In this document: piece after piece, positions 54,474-63,988 of the stretch
How the letters are laid out: each line of letters opens with the position of its first letter
Position numbering within the stretch: the first letter of the stretch is position 1
Assembly: GCF_009494395.1 (NCBI RefSeq)
Contig: NZ_VZCB01000101.1
Span: 1 to 64,000, forward strand
Direction of reading: 5' to 3'
DNA length: 64,000 nucleotides
Source of the DNA: Segatella copri
Lineage (GTDB): Bacteria; Bacteroidota; Bacteroidia; Bacteroidales; Bacteroidaceae
Position numbers and translations under genes: made by a program
Notes under the pieces: model-generated
Seen by the model: only the letters and a program-made list of their open reading frames with translations
What the model was told of the DNA's origin: nothing
The model's database searches: none

Positions 54474-57080
54474 TTACTTGCTCAGATTAGCTATCGTCGC
54501 AATCATGGCTGCGATGCTGCTCATGCTTGTACCCAGACTCATGGTTTCTGCAACGCTCATCTTGCGCTTCATCTTGGCAGGTACTACTATCTCGCAGCCT
54601 GGCTGAACCTTGGTGCCATGTCCCACCTTGGCTACCTTGCCGTTCATGTAGATGATGTAGGATTTGCTCTTGTAGGCGTCTGAAGCATAGCCACCAGCTT
54701 CGGCAATGTACTTGGATACGCTCTTGCCCTTCTCGTAGGCAACCGTATTGGCGTACATCACAGCGCCGTTGATCTTGACCGTACCGTTATATTGAGGCAC
54801 AACCAGACGGTCACCTTCCCTGAGGATGATGTCTGCATCTGAGCCAGGCTTGTTCAACGCTTCTTCCAAATCAATACCAACAGGATATTCTTCCGGCACA
54901 TTGAACTTCAGAAGATCCGCGTCCTTGGCTTCCTTTGCTGTCTGCGTGATGGCGCTAGCATTGTTGCTGCTGGCAGCCAGTTGCAGAAGATTTTTCTGCT
55001 GCTGTTCACGTTGCATTTTCAGGACGGCTTCCATACGAGCTTTTTCGGCTTCGTTTGCCTTACGCATCAGGCGGGCACCCTTGATATAGGCTTGCTCGGT
55101 TGCGCCACCAGCTCTTTGGAAGAGATCACTGAGGCGCACATTGCGACGGCTCAAAGTATAAGTGCCACCAAACATCACCTCCCCCTCAATCTTTACGTTC
55201 TGCTGTTCTGCATAGGCAGGACTCTTGCGAATGCTTACCTCGTCAAAAGGCATCAGCTTGAAGCCCGGAGTTCCGTCAATGACAAAACCGTCCTTCAAAG
55301 ACAGGATATAGGTCTGCGCAATGATGCTGTCGGGTGCTGTTGCCTTAGCATCGCTTACTCGTCTGCTTACCATCACGTTAACCGTTGAAGCCTTGTCAGT
55401 CAAGCCTCCAGCCTGGAGTACGAAGTCTTCAACTGTTTCATTCTCAGCATATTTGTAGACACCAGGATACTGCACTTCGCCACGTATGGTCAGGGTGCGC
55501 TCTGTTGTCTTGTCCTGTCGGGTAGGGATGAAGAGTACATCGTTTTCCTTCAATGGAATGTCCGGTGTGTTGCCTGCCATGATTCCGGCTAAATCCACGC
55601 TGATTACTTCCAGGTTGCGGTCTGCCTTCATGCGATGCATTACGGCTCTGTTGGTGAATGCATCTTCGGTGAGTCCTTCTGCATGCTCTATCAGTGAACG
55701 GACGCTGTTTACCTGTTCTCCAAGGTTGTACATTCCAGGGCGGAACACGGCACCCTTTACCTCTACGGTGTTGGCGTAACGAGGCAGAATGGAATCTACG
55801 CTTACTGAGTCGCCATCATCAATGCGGAAGTTGGCAAAATCAAACTCTTCTACGTTATATACGGATTTTTCCCTTCCGGTCTTGCGGTTCACGCGGACAG
55901 ATTTTCTGTAAGCATCTCCAGCAAAGCCTCCTGAATATTTAAGAAGGGAGTTGACGCTCTCATTCTTCTTCATCTCATAAATCATCGGGCGCTTTACCTT
56001 ACCCGTAATGGTTACGAGACAATCGTATGGACCAACGACGATGACGTCATTATCTGCCAGTCTTACATTGCCCGTAAGCTTGCCGTTGAGGATGTAATCA
56101 TAGATGTCTACAACCGTTACAAGGCGGTTGTTACGATAAACCTTGATGTTGCGCAAGGTTCCCAGGTCGTTTGTTCCTCCTGCCATATAGAGTGCATGGA
56201 ACACGGTGGCAAAGGCTGAGAGGGTGTAGGTTCCCGGTGCCTTTACCTCGCCCATCACGTTAACCATGATGGTCTTGGTTTGCCCAACTGTCAGTTTCAC
56301 CCGGCTTGAACGGTAGCGGCTTCCCAGAGTGTTGCGGAGTCGGGCATTAGCCTGGGCTACGGTAAGACCACTTACGTTTACTGGTCCATAACCCTCGATA
56401 GTTACTTCTCCATCAGGAGAAACGGTGCTCTGAATGGTTTTCTGTGAAGCTCCATAGATGTCAATGATGACTGCATCACCTGGTCCCAGACGATAGTTCT
56501 GTGGGGTAGCGATGTTCATATTCGGTTCGAAACTCAATTCCTTGTTGTTGAAGATGTCACGACCGAAAACCTTCTTGCGGTTCTTTTCCTTTTCAGCAAG
56601 AAGGCGCTTGAGCATCAGGGTAGAATCAGGGATGATGAAATCCATCTCATTCTGAAAATCCATGAATTCCGCATCATTTTCATCGTAAGAACGCTTGAAA
56701 TTTTCATCCTCTTTTGCCTTTATGCGATAATTACTGTAGTTTTCTGCCTTTTTGTTGACATTATTGTAATCTTCTCTCCTTTTTCCGTTGTTCGTACGAA
56801 GACGTGTTGCGTCCTTGCCGGCAATCTCTTCAGAGGCTCCGGCAATACCGCCTTGTTTCATCTGTCGTTCATACTTATTGCGAACGCGTCGGATTTGCGA
56901 AATGTCAACGCCTTGCTGCATCAGCTTGGTTACGATTTGGGCATTGGATGTTCCGCGCTCATGTTCCTTTACAACATATTTCATCACCTGATCATCAGTC
57001 ATAGACGATGATTGGGCGTATATTGTATTTGCAGAAAAAGCTAGCAAAAGTGCCAGGATGATATATTTCTTCATTCTCAA
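54474..57080 (-). CDS. Polysaccharide export protein with SLBB repeats (Wza-like)
   Basis: An 868-residue outer-membrane exporter. The signal peptide ends IYAQ (about 23). A coiled, charged N-terminal part (30-175) precedes the polysaccharide export domain (YRLGPGDAVIIDIYGASQKT, about 196-215). Several SLBB domains follow, each marked by strings such as VNVMGEVKAPGTYTLSAFA, VEVKGAVFRPGMYNLGEQV, IRGEVQYPGVYKYAENETVE and INGAVMYANTVAYEKGKSV. It is larger than Wza (about 380). The base composition is closer to the flanking housekeeping DNA than to the AT-rich genes downstream. The gene upstream is only 37 bases away with no promoter between, so they may be cotranscribed. Confidence 0.9.
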   Translation of the reverse strand: MRMKKYIILALLLAFSANTIYAQSSSMTDDQVMKYVVKEHERGTSNAQIVTKLMQQGVDISQIRRVRNKYERQMKQGGIAGASEEIAGKDATRLRTNNGKRREDYNNVNKKAENYSNYRIKAKEDENFKRSYDENDAEFMDFQNEMDFIIPDSTLMLKRLLAEKEKNRKKVFGRDIFNNKELSFEPNMNIATPQNYRLGPGDAVIIDIYGASQKTIQSTVSPDGEVTIEGYGPVNVSGLTVAQANARLRNTLGSRYRSSRVKLTVGQTKTIMVNVMGEVKAPGTYTLSAFATVFHALYMAGGTNDLGTLRNIKVYRNNRLVTVVDIYDYILNGKLTGNVRLADNDVIVVGPYDCLVTITGKVKRPMIYEMKKNESVNSLLKYSGGFAGDAYRKSVRVNRKTGREKSVYNVEEFDFANFRIDDGDSVSVDSILPRYANTVEVKGAVFRPGMYNLGEQVNSVRSLIEHAEGLTEDAFTNRAVMHRMKADRNLEVISVDLAGIMAGNTPDIPLKENDVLFIPTRQDKTTERTLTIRGEVQYPGVYKYAENETVEDFVLQAGGLTDKASTVNVMVSRRVSDAKATAPDSIIAQTYILSLKDGFVIDGTPGFKLMPFDEVSIRKSPAYAEQQNVKIEGEVMFGGTYTLSRRNVRLSDLFQRAGGATEQAYIKGARLMRKANEAEKARMEAVLKMQREQQQKNLLQLAASSNNASAITQTAKEAKDADLLKFNVPEEYPVGIDLEEALNKPGSDADIILREGDRLVVPQYNGTVKINGAVMYANTVAYEKGKSVSKYIAEAGGYASDAYKSKSYIIYMNGKVAKVGHGTKVQPGCEIVVPAKMKRKMSVAETMSLGTSMSSIAAMIATIANLSK

Positions 57081-57117
57081 TTTATTATCAGTGTTTAAGA
57101 TTCTCCTTTGATTAGGA

Positions 57118-57660
57118 TTATGCCAGTTGGGTCATGTGATAACCCAGGTCCTTCAGCTCCATGGCAATACCCATGAGATACATTTGGTGAAGGGCCGCAA
57201 TAAAGCCTCTGAAAGCTTCCTCGGTTCCTGGCTGCAGATTCTGATGAATCAGCAGGTGGAAGGTGCGGGCAGCGCATTCGGCTACGATGGCTGACAGTTC
57301 CTTATGCTTTGCTTCATCAAGGAGGAGAACTTTCTCGCAGATATAGTCGTCCATGTGGTCGAAGTCGATACGGTCTCTGAGATATTTGTAGTGGTCTTCT
57401 ACCTTGCCGTAGAGTTCCCAATCTTCATCCCAATACTTCGCCAGAGCCATTCCTACGAACATGATCCAGCCCAGGCTGACGGTAGGATATTTGTTAAACT
57501 CCCGCAGTGCATCCGGAAGATAGCTTTCTCCAACCTTTGCCCAGAGTTGTTCCAAGTCAGGAGCTTCTGGCAGATGCTGGTCTACAAGGTCTTTACTAGT
57601 AAGATATTGATAAAGATCATTCTTGATGATTTCTTCTACATTTATTTTATTATTTTCCAT
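57118..57660 (-). CDS. Conserved hypothetical protein
   Basis: A 180-residue, mostly helical, acidic cytoplasmic protein. I do not recognise a family. Segments with many aromatics (LGWIMFVGMALAKYWDEDWE) and HMDDYICEKVLLLDEAKHK look conserved. There is no signal peptide or membrane segment. A promoter with good spacing lies just upstream, and the Wza-like gene follows after 37 bases, so it may be the first gene of the polysaccharide transcript. The link to polysaccharide export is only positional. Confidence 0.7.
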   Translation of the reverse strand: MENNKINVEEIIKNDLYQYLTSKDLVDQHLPEAPDLEQLWAKVGESYLPDALREFNKYPTVSLGWIMFVGMALAKYWDEDWELYGKVEDHYKYLRDRIDFDHMDDYICEKVLLLDEAKHKELSAIVAECAARTFHLLIHQNLQPGTEEAFRGFIAALHQMYLMGIAMELKDLGYHMTQLA

Positions 57661-57680
57661 TGTCGTTTCTATTTTTCTTG

Positions 57681-57711
57681 CAAAGATACATTATTTTTAT
57701 GAAACAAGCAA
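57681..57711 (-). promoter_or_regulatory. Promoter of the hypothetical-wza transcript
   Basis: Minus strand TTG (57711-57709), 20 bases, TATCTTTG (57688-57681). The nearest promoter upstream of the export and chain-length genes. Confidence 0.8.
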
Positions 57712-57772
57712 CTATTTATTTCATTTTTTAGGATAGGGTGGTTATATTGCTTCGATTGTGCATAATATTATT

Positions 57773-57806
57773 AAAAAAGCCTTGGTTGCAAAAATGCAAC
57801 CAAGGC
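57773..57806 (-). terminator. Terminator of the pyruvate:ferredoxin oxidoreductase gene
   Basis: On the minus strand GCCTTGGTTGCA and TGCAACCAAGGC form a perfect 12-bp stem with a 4-base loop and are followed by TTTTTT (57778-57773). Confidence 0.92.
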
Positions 57807-57841
57807 CCGTATGTTTAGAACTTAAAGTTTTTTTGATAATA

Positions 57842-60800
57842 CTAGATCTGCTCGCTCCAGTCCTCCTGGCTCTTACGAACGTAAGTCTGGTAACGGAGCT
57901 TAGCCATCTTCTCTGCCTGAGAGAAGAGCTCATCAGCCTCCTTAGGGAATGCCTTCTGTACAGAGAGGTAACGAACCTCACCGAGCAAGAAGTCGCGGAA
58001 GTTCTCCCAGTTAGGAGCCTTTGAGTCGAGTGTGAATGGGTTCTTACCCTCATCAGCCAACAGTGGGTTGTAACGCCACAAGTGCCAGTAACCGCACTCA
58101 ACTGCCAACTCTTCCTCGTGCTGTGAACGACCCATACCGCCCTTACGCTTCAAACCGTGGTTGATACATGGTGCGTAAGCGATGATGAGTGATGGGCCTG
58201 GATAAGCCTCTGCCTCACGGATAGCCTTCAATGTCTGAGCATTGTCAGCACCCATAGCTACCTGAGCTACGTAGATGTAACCGTATGTAGTCTGCATCAA
58301 ACCGAGATCCTTCTTACGGATACGCTTACCCTGAGCAGCGAACTGTGCGATAGCACCGAGTGGAGTAGACTTAGAAGACTGACCACCAGTGTTAGAGTAA
58401 ACCTCAGTATCGAGTACCAAGATGTTAACATCCTCACCAGAAGCCAATACGTGGTCGAGACCACCGTAACCGATATCATAAGAAGCACCGTCACCACCGA
58501 TGATCCACTGTGAACGCTTAACGAGGTAGTGATCCAAAGTCTTGAGCTCCTTGCAGATAGGGCAACCCTTCTCAGCGCAGGCAGCGATGAGAGGCTTCAA
58601 CTCTGCAGCAGCCTCCTTAGAACCCTCTGAATCGTTCATGTTAGCCATCCACTTGTCAGCAGCAGCTACGAACTCAGCAGAAACTTTCTCGCTAGCCTTA
58701 GCCTCCTCGAGCAAGTGAGCGATGCGCTCCTTCATCTTCTTGTTACCCATTACCATACCGAGACCGAACTCGCAGAAGTCCTCGAACAAAGAGTTGTCGA
58801 ATGCAGGACCCTGACCCTTAGCGTTCTTTGTATATGGAGTAGATGGGATAGAAGCTGAGTAGATTGAAGAACAACCAGTAGCGTTAGCAATCATCTGACG
58901 ATCACCGAAGAGCTGAGAAATCAACTTAACGTATGGAGTCTCACCACAACCAGAGCAAGCACCAGAGAACTCGAACAATGGCTGAGCGAACTGAGAATTC
59001 TTAGGGCTCTGCTTGATGTCAACGAGATCCTGCTTAGAAGCAACGTTGTGTACGAGGTACTCCCAGTTAGCTGCTTCCTTGACCATATCCTCTGCGTCTA
59101 CGTTGAATGGAACCATTGTCAACGCCTTCTCACCCTTCTTACCTGGGCAGACGTCAGCACAGTTACCACAACCCAGACAGTCGAGTACTGAAGTCTCGAT
59201 GCGGAAGTGCATTCCAGCCAAAGCCTTAGGTGCCTTAACATCCTGAGTCTCGAGACCCTCGATGCCTGCGAGCTCCTCGTCGGTCAATACGAATGGACGG
59301 ATAGCTGCGTGAGGACAAACGAATGAACACTTGTTACACTGGATACAGTTCTCTACGTTCCATACTGGTACGAATGCCTCAACACCACGCTTCTCGAATG
59401 CTGCAGTACCGTTCTGCCATGTACCGTCAACTGTATTGTGCTTAACGAAGTCAGAAACCTTCAAGAGGTCACCTGCCTGGCCGTTGATAGGACGAACGAG
59501 CTCCTTAACGAATGCTGGAGCGTTATCCTCCTTAGCCTCATCGTCAGCGAGGTTAGCCCAAGCTGGATCTACTGTCAACTGCTTGTACTCACCACCACGG
59601 TCAACAGCGCCAAAGTTCTTGTCAACAACGTCCTGACCCTTCTTAGAGTAAGACTTAACGATGAATGCCTTCATCTGCTCTACAGCGAGATCCAAAGGAA
59701 TAACCTCTGTGATACGGAAGAATGCAGACTGGAGGATGGTGTTGGTACGGTTACCGAGACCAATCTCCTGAGCAATCTTAGTTGCGTTGATATAGTAAAC
59801 AGTGATGTTGTTCTGAGCGAAGTAACGCTTTACCTTGTTAGGGATGAAGTTAACCAACTCCTCGCCGTCGAAGATAGTGTTCAACAGGAAGAAACCGTTC
59901 TTACGCAAACCACGAGTTACATCGTACATGTGGAGGTAAGCCTGTACGTGGCAAGCTACGAAGTTAGGAGTATTTACCTGATAAGCACTGTGGATAGGGC
60001 TGTCGCCGAAACGCAAGTGAGAGCAGGTGAAACCACCAGACTTCTTAGAGTCGTAAGAGAAGTATGCCTGGCAATACTTGTTAGTATTGTTACCGATGAT
60101 CTGAACTGAGTTCTTGTTAGCACCAACAGTACCGTCAGCACCCAAACCGTAGAACTTAGCCTCGAACAAGTCGTCACCACCCATTGGGATTTCCTCCTCT
60201 TCTGGGAGAGAAGTGAATGTAACGTCATCAACGATACCTACAGTGAAGTGGTTCTTTGGCTGTGGCAACTCGAGGTTCTTGAATACAGCAACAATCTTAG
60301 CTGGAGTTGTATCAGAAGAACCGAGACCATAACGACCGCCAACGATCAATGGCTTGCGCTCGTCATCGTAGAGAGCTGACTTAACGTCGAGGTACAATGG
60401 CTCACCCTCTGCACCTGGCTCCTTAGTACGGTCGAGAACAGCGATACGCTTAACAGTAGCTGGGATAGTCTTCTTCAAGAAGTCAACAGAGAATGGACGG
60501 AAGAGGTGAACTGCAACCATACCAACCTTCTTGCCCTGCTTGTTCAAGTAGTCGATAGCCTCGCGAGCTGGCTCTGTTGCAGAACCCATCAGGATGATGA
60601 TGTTCTCAGCATCCTCAGCACCATAGTAGTTGAAGAGGTGATACTCACGGCCAGTGATCTTAGTCATCTCCTGGCAGTACTTCTCTACTACCTCAGGGAT
60701 TGCATCGTAGTAAGGGTTGCAAGCCTCGCGGTGTGTGAAGAATGTCTCTGGGTTCTCAGCAGTACCGCGAGTTACAGGACGCTCAGGAGTCAAAGCACGG

Positions 60801-61420
60801 TTACGGAAGTCCTCAATGAACTCTTCCTTAACCAATGGACGGATGTCTTCCATATCCATCTCCTCGATCTTGTGGTACTCGTGAGAAGTACGGAAACCAT
60901 CGAAGAAGTTAATGAAAGGAACCTTTGTCTCCAATGTAGCCAAGTGAGGAACTGCAGAGAGGTCCATAACCTCCTGAACAGAACCAGAGCAGAACATAGC
61001 GAAACCTGTCTGGCGGCAAGCCATTACGTCCTGGTGGTCACCGAAGATACAAAGTGAGTGAGAAGCCAATGTACGAGCTGATACGTTGAACACGCAAGGG
61101 AGCAACTCACCAGCAATCTTGTACATGTTAGGAATCATCAGCAACAAACCCTGAGAAGCAGTGTAAGTTGAAGTCAAGGCACCAGCCTGAAGAGAACCGT
61201 GAACTGCACCGGCAGCACCAGCCTCTGATTCCATTTCCTGGATAGAAACTCGCTGACCGAAAAGGTTCTTACGACCTTTGGCAGCCCATTCATCTACATG
61301 CTCCGCCATTGGTGATGATGGAGTAATAGGGTAGATAGCAGCAACCTCAGTAAACATGTAGCTTACGTGTGCGGCAGCTGTGTTACCATCACAAGTGATA
61401 AATTTTTTCTCTTTTGCCAT
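57842..61420 (-). CDS. nifJ: Pyruvate:ferredoxin (flavodoxin) oxidoreductase
   Basis: Splits pyruvate with CoA to acetyl-CoA, CO2 and reduced ferredoxin; the central anaerobic enzyme linking glycolysis to acetyl-CoA. It has 1192 residues and is a single-chain enzyme. It begins with the thiamine-binding N-terminal domain (ITCDGNTAAAHVSYMFTEVA, AIYPITPSSPMAEHVDEWA). Two ferredoxin-type cluster motifs are CIQCNKCSFVCPH (about 692) and CLGCGNCADVCPG (about 747); the third cluster site includes ACSGCGETPYVKL. The thiamine pyrophosphate segment is GDGASYDIGYGGLDHVLASG. Codon use is strongly biased towards C-ending forms, as expected for an abundant protein. No consensus promoter is seen immediately upstream. 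Confidence 0.97.
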   Translation of the reverse strand: MAKEKKFITCDGNTAAAHVSYMFTEVAAIYPITPSSPMAEHVDEWAAKGRKNLFGQRVSIQEMESEAGAAGAVHGSLQAGALTSTYTASQGLLLMIPNMYKIAGELLPCVFNVSARTLASHSLCIFGDHQDVMACRQTGFAMFCSGSVQEVMDLSAVPHLATLETKVPFINFFDGFRTSHEYHKIEEMDMEDIRPLVKEEFIEDFRNRALTPERPVTRGTAENPETFFTHREACNPYYDAIPEVVEKYCQEMTKITGREYHLFNYYGAEDAENIIILMGSATEPAREAIDYLNKQGKKVGMVAVHLFRPFSVDFLKKTIPATVKRIAVLDRTKEPGAEGEPLYLDVKSALYDDERKPLIVGGRYGLGSSDTTPAKIVAVFKNLELPQPKNHFTVGIVDDVTFTSLPEEEEIPMGGDDLFEAKFYGLGADGTVGANKNSVQIIGNNTNKYCQAYFSYDSKKSGGFTCSHLRFGDSPIHSAYQVNTPNFVACHVQAYLHMYDVTRGLRKNGFFLLNTIFDGEELVNFIPNKVKRYFAQNNITVYYINATKIAQEIGLGNRTNTILQSAFFRITEVIPLDLAVEQMKAFIVKSYSKKGQDVVDKNFGAVDRGGEYKQLTVDPAWANLADDEAKEDNAPAFVKELVRPINGQAGDLLKVSDFVKHNTVDGTWQNGTAAFEKRGVEAFVPVWNVENCIQCNKCSFVCPHAAIRPFVLTDEELAGIEGLETQDVKAPKALAGMHFRIETSVLDCLGCGNCADVCPGKKGEKALTMVPFNVDAEDMVKEAANWEYLVHNVASKQDLVDIKQSPKNSQFAQPLFEFSGACSGCGETPYVKLISQLFGDRQMIANATGCSSIYSASIPSTPYTKNAKGQGPAFDNSLFEDFCEFGLGMVMGNKKMKERIAHLLEEAKASEKVSAEFVAAADKWMANMNDSEGSKEAAAELKPLIAACAEKGCPICKELKTLDHYLVKRSQWIIGGDGASYDIGYGGLDHVLASGEDVNILVLDTEVYSNTGGQSSKSTPLGAIAQFAAQGKRIRKKDLGLMQTTYGYIYVAQVAMGADNAQTLKAIREAEAYPGPSLIIAYAPCINHGLKRKGGMGRSQHEEELAVECGYWHLWRYNPLLADEGKNPFTLDSKAPNWENFRDFLLGEVRYLSVQKAFPKEADELFSQAEKMAKLRYQTYVRKSQEDWSEQI

Positions 61421-61482
61421 TTTACTTTTAGATAAAATATTAAAAATGTTTTGTATTTAATTCTTCTTTCGAAAATTCTTTT

Positions 61483-62673
61483 TTAGTACAGAAATCCCAG
61501 AAGCCACAAAGGAATCTTGTTGTCCTTGCCTACCTCGGTATTGTATCGGGCGTAGATGATGTCGGGATTATTGCGCATTTTATTAGAAGATTGAGCGTCG
61601 CAGATTCTGAACCGCTTCTCACCGTCAACAGTATAGTAATGGTCCTTACCTGCCTGGTGCACTACGTGGTCTTTCCAAAGAGAGTTGACAAAGAAAGTTT
61701 CCATCACTTCCTGCTTGTCAATCTGTATCGGATAGATTGCGTACATCAGATTGGAATTGTGCATCATCACCTTGGTCGGTTTCTTAGGGAAGTCCTGACC
61801 TTCCGGATAGATCATATTGATGAGTCGTGCGTCGGCCAGATACTTGATGTAGTTCATGACCGTTGCTCTGCTCGTATTGATGCTATCGGCAAGCTGGCTT
61901 ACGTTTGGAGCTTTGGCTCCTTCCACTGCCAGCTGGTAGAACAGACGCTTTATCTTGGTAAGATATTTCAGTTCTATCTGCTTGATGAGGAGGATGTCCA
62001 CCTCTGTCATCATGTTCATTGTCTTTAGTAGATTCTCTGTGAAGTTTCTGTGCTCCAGAAAGAATGGATAAAAACCGTGGTGCAAGTAGTCCTGGAAATA
62101 CTTCATCGGACTCACCTTCGGCAATATCTGCTTGATGATGTGCTCATGGTTGCGGAGGATATCGTCCAGTTCGTATGGCTGGAAATTGTTACCCGTCTGC
62201 AGATTGATGAATTCTCTGAACGAGAATCCTCTCAGATTGTAACTCTTTACCACGCCGTTCAGTTCCGGGTTCTCTTCCTTCAGTCGCATTACGCTGGAAC
62301 CGGTGAAAACAATTTTCAGTTCTGGATAGAGGTCATAGCACTTTCTGAGTTCCTTGCTCCAGTCGGGCTGTTTGAAAACCTGATCTATGAGCAGTGTTCT
62401 GCCGCCTTGCTTCACGAAATCGCCTGCAAAATCTGCAATGCCTCTACTCTGGAAATAGAAATTGTTCATGTTTACATACAGGCACTTGCGGTCGGTAGGG
62501 CCAAAGTGCTCTTTGGCATACTGGAGGAGGAAGGTAGACTTGCCTACGCCTCTTGTTCCCTTTATGCCTATCATGCGGTCGCTCCAGTCTATTTCGTCCA
62601 TCAAGGTACGTCTTACTGGGGCGTTCGTATGCTCTACGAGGTATGTATGTGTTCTGAAGAATGCTTCTTCCAT
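61483..62673 (-). CDS. AAA-type ATPase with DUF4143-like C-terminal domain
   Basis: A 396-residue ATP-binding protein. The start at 62673 (MEEAFFRTHTYLVEH) is chosen because the promoter box lies at 62708-62715, inside the longer frame that would begin at 62751. Walker A is GTRGVGKSTFLLQ; a Walker B-like LLIDQVFKQPDW and the sensor-like IVFTGSS follow. The C-terminal third is the DUF4143 type with a winged-helix segment (SQLADSINTSRATVMNYIKYL). Such proteins are common and poorly understood in Bacteroidetes. The context gives no hint of function. Confidence 0.87.
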   Translation of the reverse strand: MEEAFFRTHTYLVEHTNAPVRRTLMDEIDWSDRMIGIKGTRGVGKSTFLLQYAKEHFGPTDRKCLYVNMNNFYFQSRGIADFAGDFVKQGGRTLLIDQVFKQPDWSKELRKCYDLYPELKIVFTGSSVMRLKEENPELNGVVKSYNLRGFSFREFINLQTGNNFQPYELDDILRNHEHIIKQILPKVSPMKYFQDYLHHGFYPFFLEHRNFTENLLKTMNMMTEVDILLIKQIELKYLTKIKRLFYQLAVEGAKAPNVSQLADSINTSRATVMNYIKYLADARLINMIYPEGQDFPKKPTKVMMHNSNLMYAIYPIQIDKQEVMETFFVNSLWKDHVVHQAGKDHYYTVDGEKRFRICDAQSSNKMRNNPDIIYARYNTEVGKDNKIPLWLLGFLY

Positions 62674-62707
62674 GAGTTGTCTTTTATTACTTTTTTGTTT
62701 TATGATG

Positions 62708-62737
62708 CAAAGGTAATTAATTATTTCTAATTTGCAA
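62708..62737 (-). promoter_or_regulatory. Promoter of the DUF4143-type ATPase gene
   Basis: Minus strand TTG (62737-62735), 19 bases, TACCTTTG (62715-62708). Confidence 0.75.
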
Positions 62738-62805
62738 AGTCTAGATAGCAAAAAGTAACTTTTTTTATTTTATTTAGCACTATTCTAAGTAAAATTGGTC
62801 TGATT

Positions 62806-62838
62806 TTGCAGTTTTTCAACGATTTATTTATAACTTTG
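62806..62838 (+). promoter_or_regulatory. Promoter of the ATP-grasp gene, adjacent to its start codon
   Basis: TTG at 62806-62808, 22 bases, TAACTTTG at 62831-62838. Only four bases separate the -7 box from the ATG at 62843, so transcription should begin at or next to the start codon. Confidence 0.7.
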
Positions 62839-62842
62839 CAGC

Positions 62843-63973
62843 ATGAAACTACATATCTTCAATCCAGAACACGATTTGGCTTTGGCCTCAAATTTGCGTC
62901 AGTTTACTGCTCCACATGCAGGACGCCAACTCAGGAGTGACCTTTCCTTCATCCCTGCTTTATGGGCTGATGAAGGTGATTTGGTCTTGGTCGACGACAT
63001 AGATAATGCCCGTGACAAGGTGCGCCATCTTGGAGGTGATCTTGTTGATAAGGTTGAGTTTATCACTAAAGTTCAGTTAGCACATTTTATCAAGACGGAA
63101 TTTCTTGACAGCGTTCATCCCTGGGGATGGGATTTGAGCCTGAAGGGAGAGCTGGAACACATCGGAATACCGGAAATAGCCTTGCCGAGCGATGCTATAT
63201 TAAATAAGGTACGCGCGATAAGCAGTCGCCAATGGGCTGCAGAGCATCTTCAGAGCGGGGTTAGGTTTGTCCAGTCCGTGGCAGAGGTGAAGTCTCTCGT
63301 CAGGGAGTGGGGCAAGGCTGTCATCAAGGCTCCCTGGAGCAGTAGTGGCAGGGGAGTGCGCTTCGTTTCTGCTGATGAATTCAGGGAAGGCAGCGATTAT
63401 CCGTCTTTCGAAAGATGGGTGGGTAATATTATTTACCGCCAGGGTGGAGTTACCGTTGAGCCTTATTATAATAAGGTAATGGATTTCGGCATGGAGTTTG
63501 AAATGGTGGATGGCAAGGTGCTCTATCGTGGCTTGTCGCTTTTCGACACCATCAAGAATGCTTATTCGGGAAATGTTCTCTGCCCGGAAGACAAAAAGGA
63601 GGAGATGATGGCTCGTTACGTCAGCCCGGAGCGATTGCTGCAGATTCGCCAGCATGTCATTGACATGATGGAGCCAGCCCTGAAGGGAATCTATAGTGGT
63701 CCGTTTGGGGTGGATATGATGATTTATGCCAAGGAACAGAATCTTCCGGCTTCTGATGGTGCTTCTTCTGATGTGCAGGATGATTTCGGAGTGAACGAAT
63801 GCATAGAGGTCAATCTGCGCAGAACGATGGGTCATGTAGCCATCGATTTGGCAAATTATCTTCAGAAGACTTCTTCCGAACTCAATCAACTGATGCGTGT
63901 AGAATTTGACGGCAACCGCTATCATCTGCGCGTCCTGCCCGGTCAGCCATCAGCAGAAGCCCCGCTTCATTAA
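62843..63973 (+). CDS. ATP-grasp-like protein of unknown substrate
   Basis: A 376-residue cytoplasmic protein. Residues about 155-170 (AVIKAPWSSSGRGVRFV) form the ATP-grasp nucleotide loop, and VEPYYNKVMDFGMEFEM and ECIEVNLRRTMGHVAID give the acidic metal-binding residues near 225 and 325. It is a conserved Bacteroidetes protein whose substrate I do not know; ATP-grasp enzymes usually join an acid to an amine or thiol. The start is fixed by the promoter: the -7 box ends four bases before ATG 62843. The end of the gene is inside a terminator hairpin. Confidence 0.8.
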   Translation: MKLHIFNPEHDLALASNLRQFTAPHAGRQLRSDLSFIPALWADEGDLVLVDDIDNARDKVRHLGGDLVDKVEFITKVQLAHFIKTEFLDSVHPWGWDLSLKGELEHIGIPEIALPSDAILNKVRAISSRQWAAEHLQSGVRFVQSVAEVKSLVREWGKAVIKAPWSSSGRGVRFVSADEFREGSDYPSFERWVGNIIYRQGGVTVEPYYNKVMDFGMEFEMVDGKVLYRGLSLFDTIKNAYSGNVLCPEDKKEEMMARYVSPERLLQIRQHVIDMMEPALKGIYSGPFGVDMMIYAKEQNLPASDGASSDVQDDFGVNECIEVNLRRTMGHVAIDLANYLQKTSSELNQLMRVEFDGNRYHLRVLPGQPSAEAPLH

Positions 63974-63988
63974 GCGGGAACTTCTGCT
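63952..63988 (+). terminator. Terminator overlapping the ATP-grasp gene end
   Basis: AGCAGAAG pairs with CTTCTGCT, with an inner CCCGCTT/AAGCGGG stem; the TAA stop lies in and next to the inner loop (63971-63973). No long T tract follows. Confidence 0.7.

Noticed and set aside
59438..61057. Frames of 183 and 223 codons opposite nifJ
   Set aside because: Result of strong codon bias in nifJ, which keeps the reverse frames open.
62674..62751. Longer N-terminus for the DUF4143-type ATPase
   Set aside because: The promoter box at 62708-62715 lies within it, and the first 26 residues do not look like the family start.
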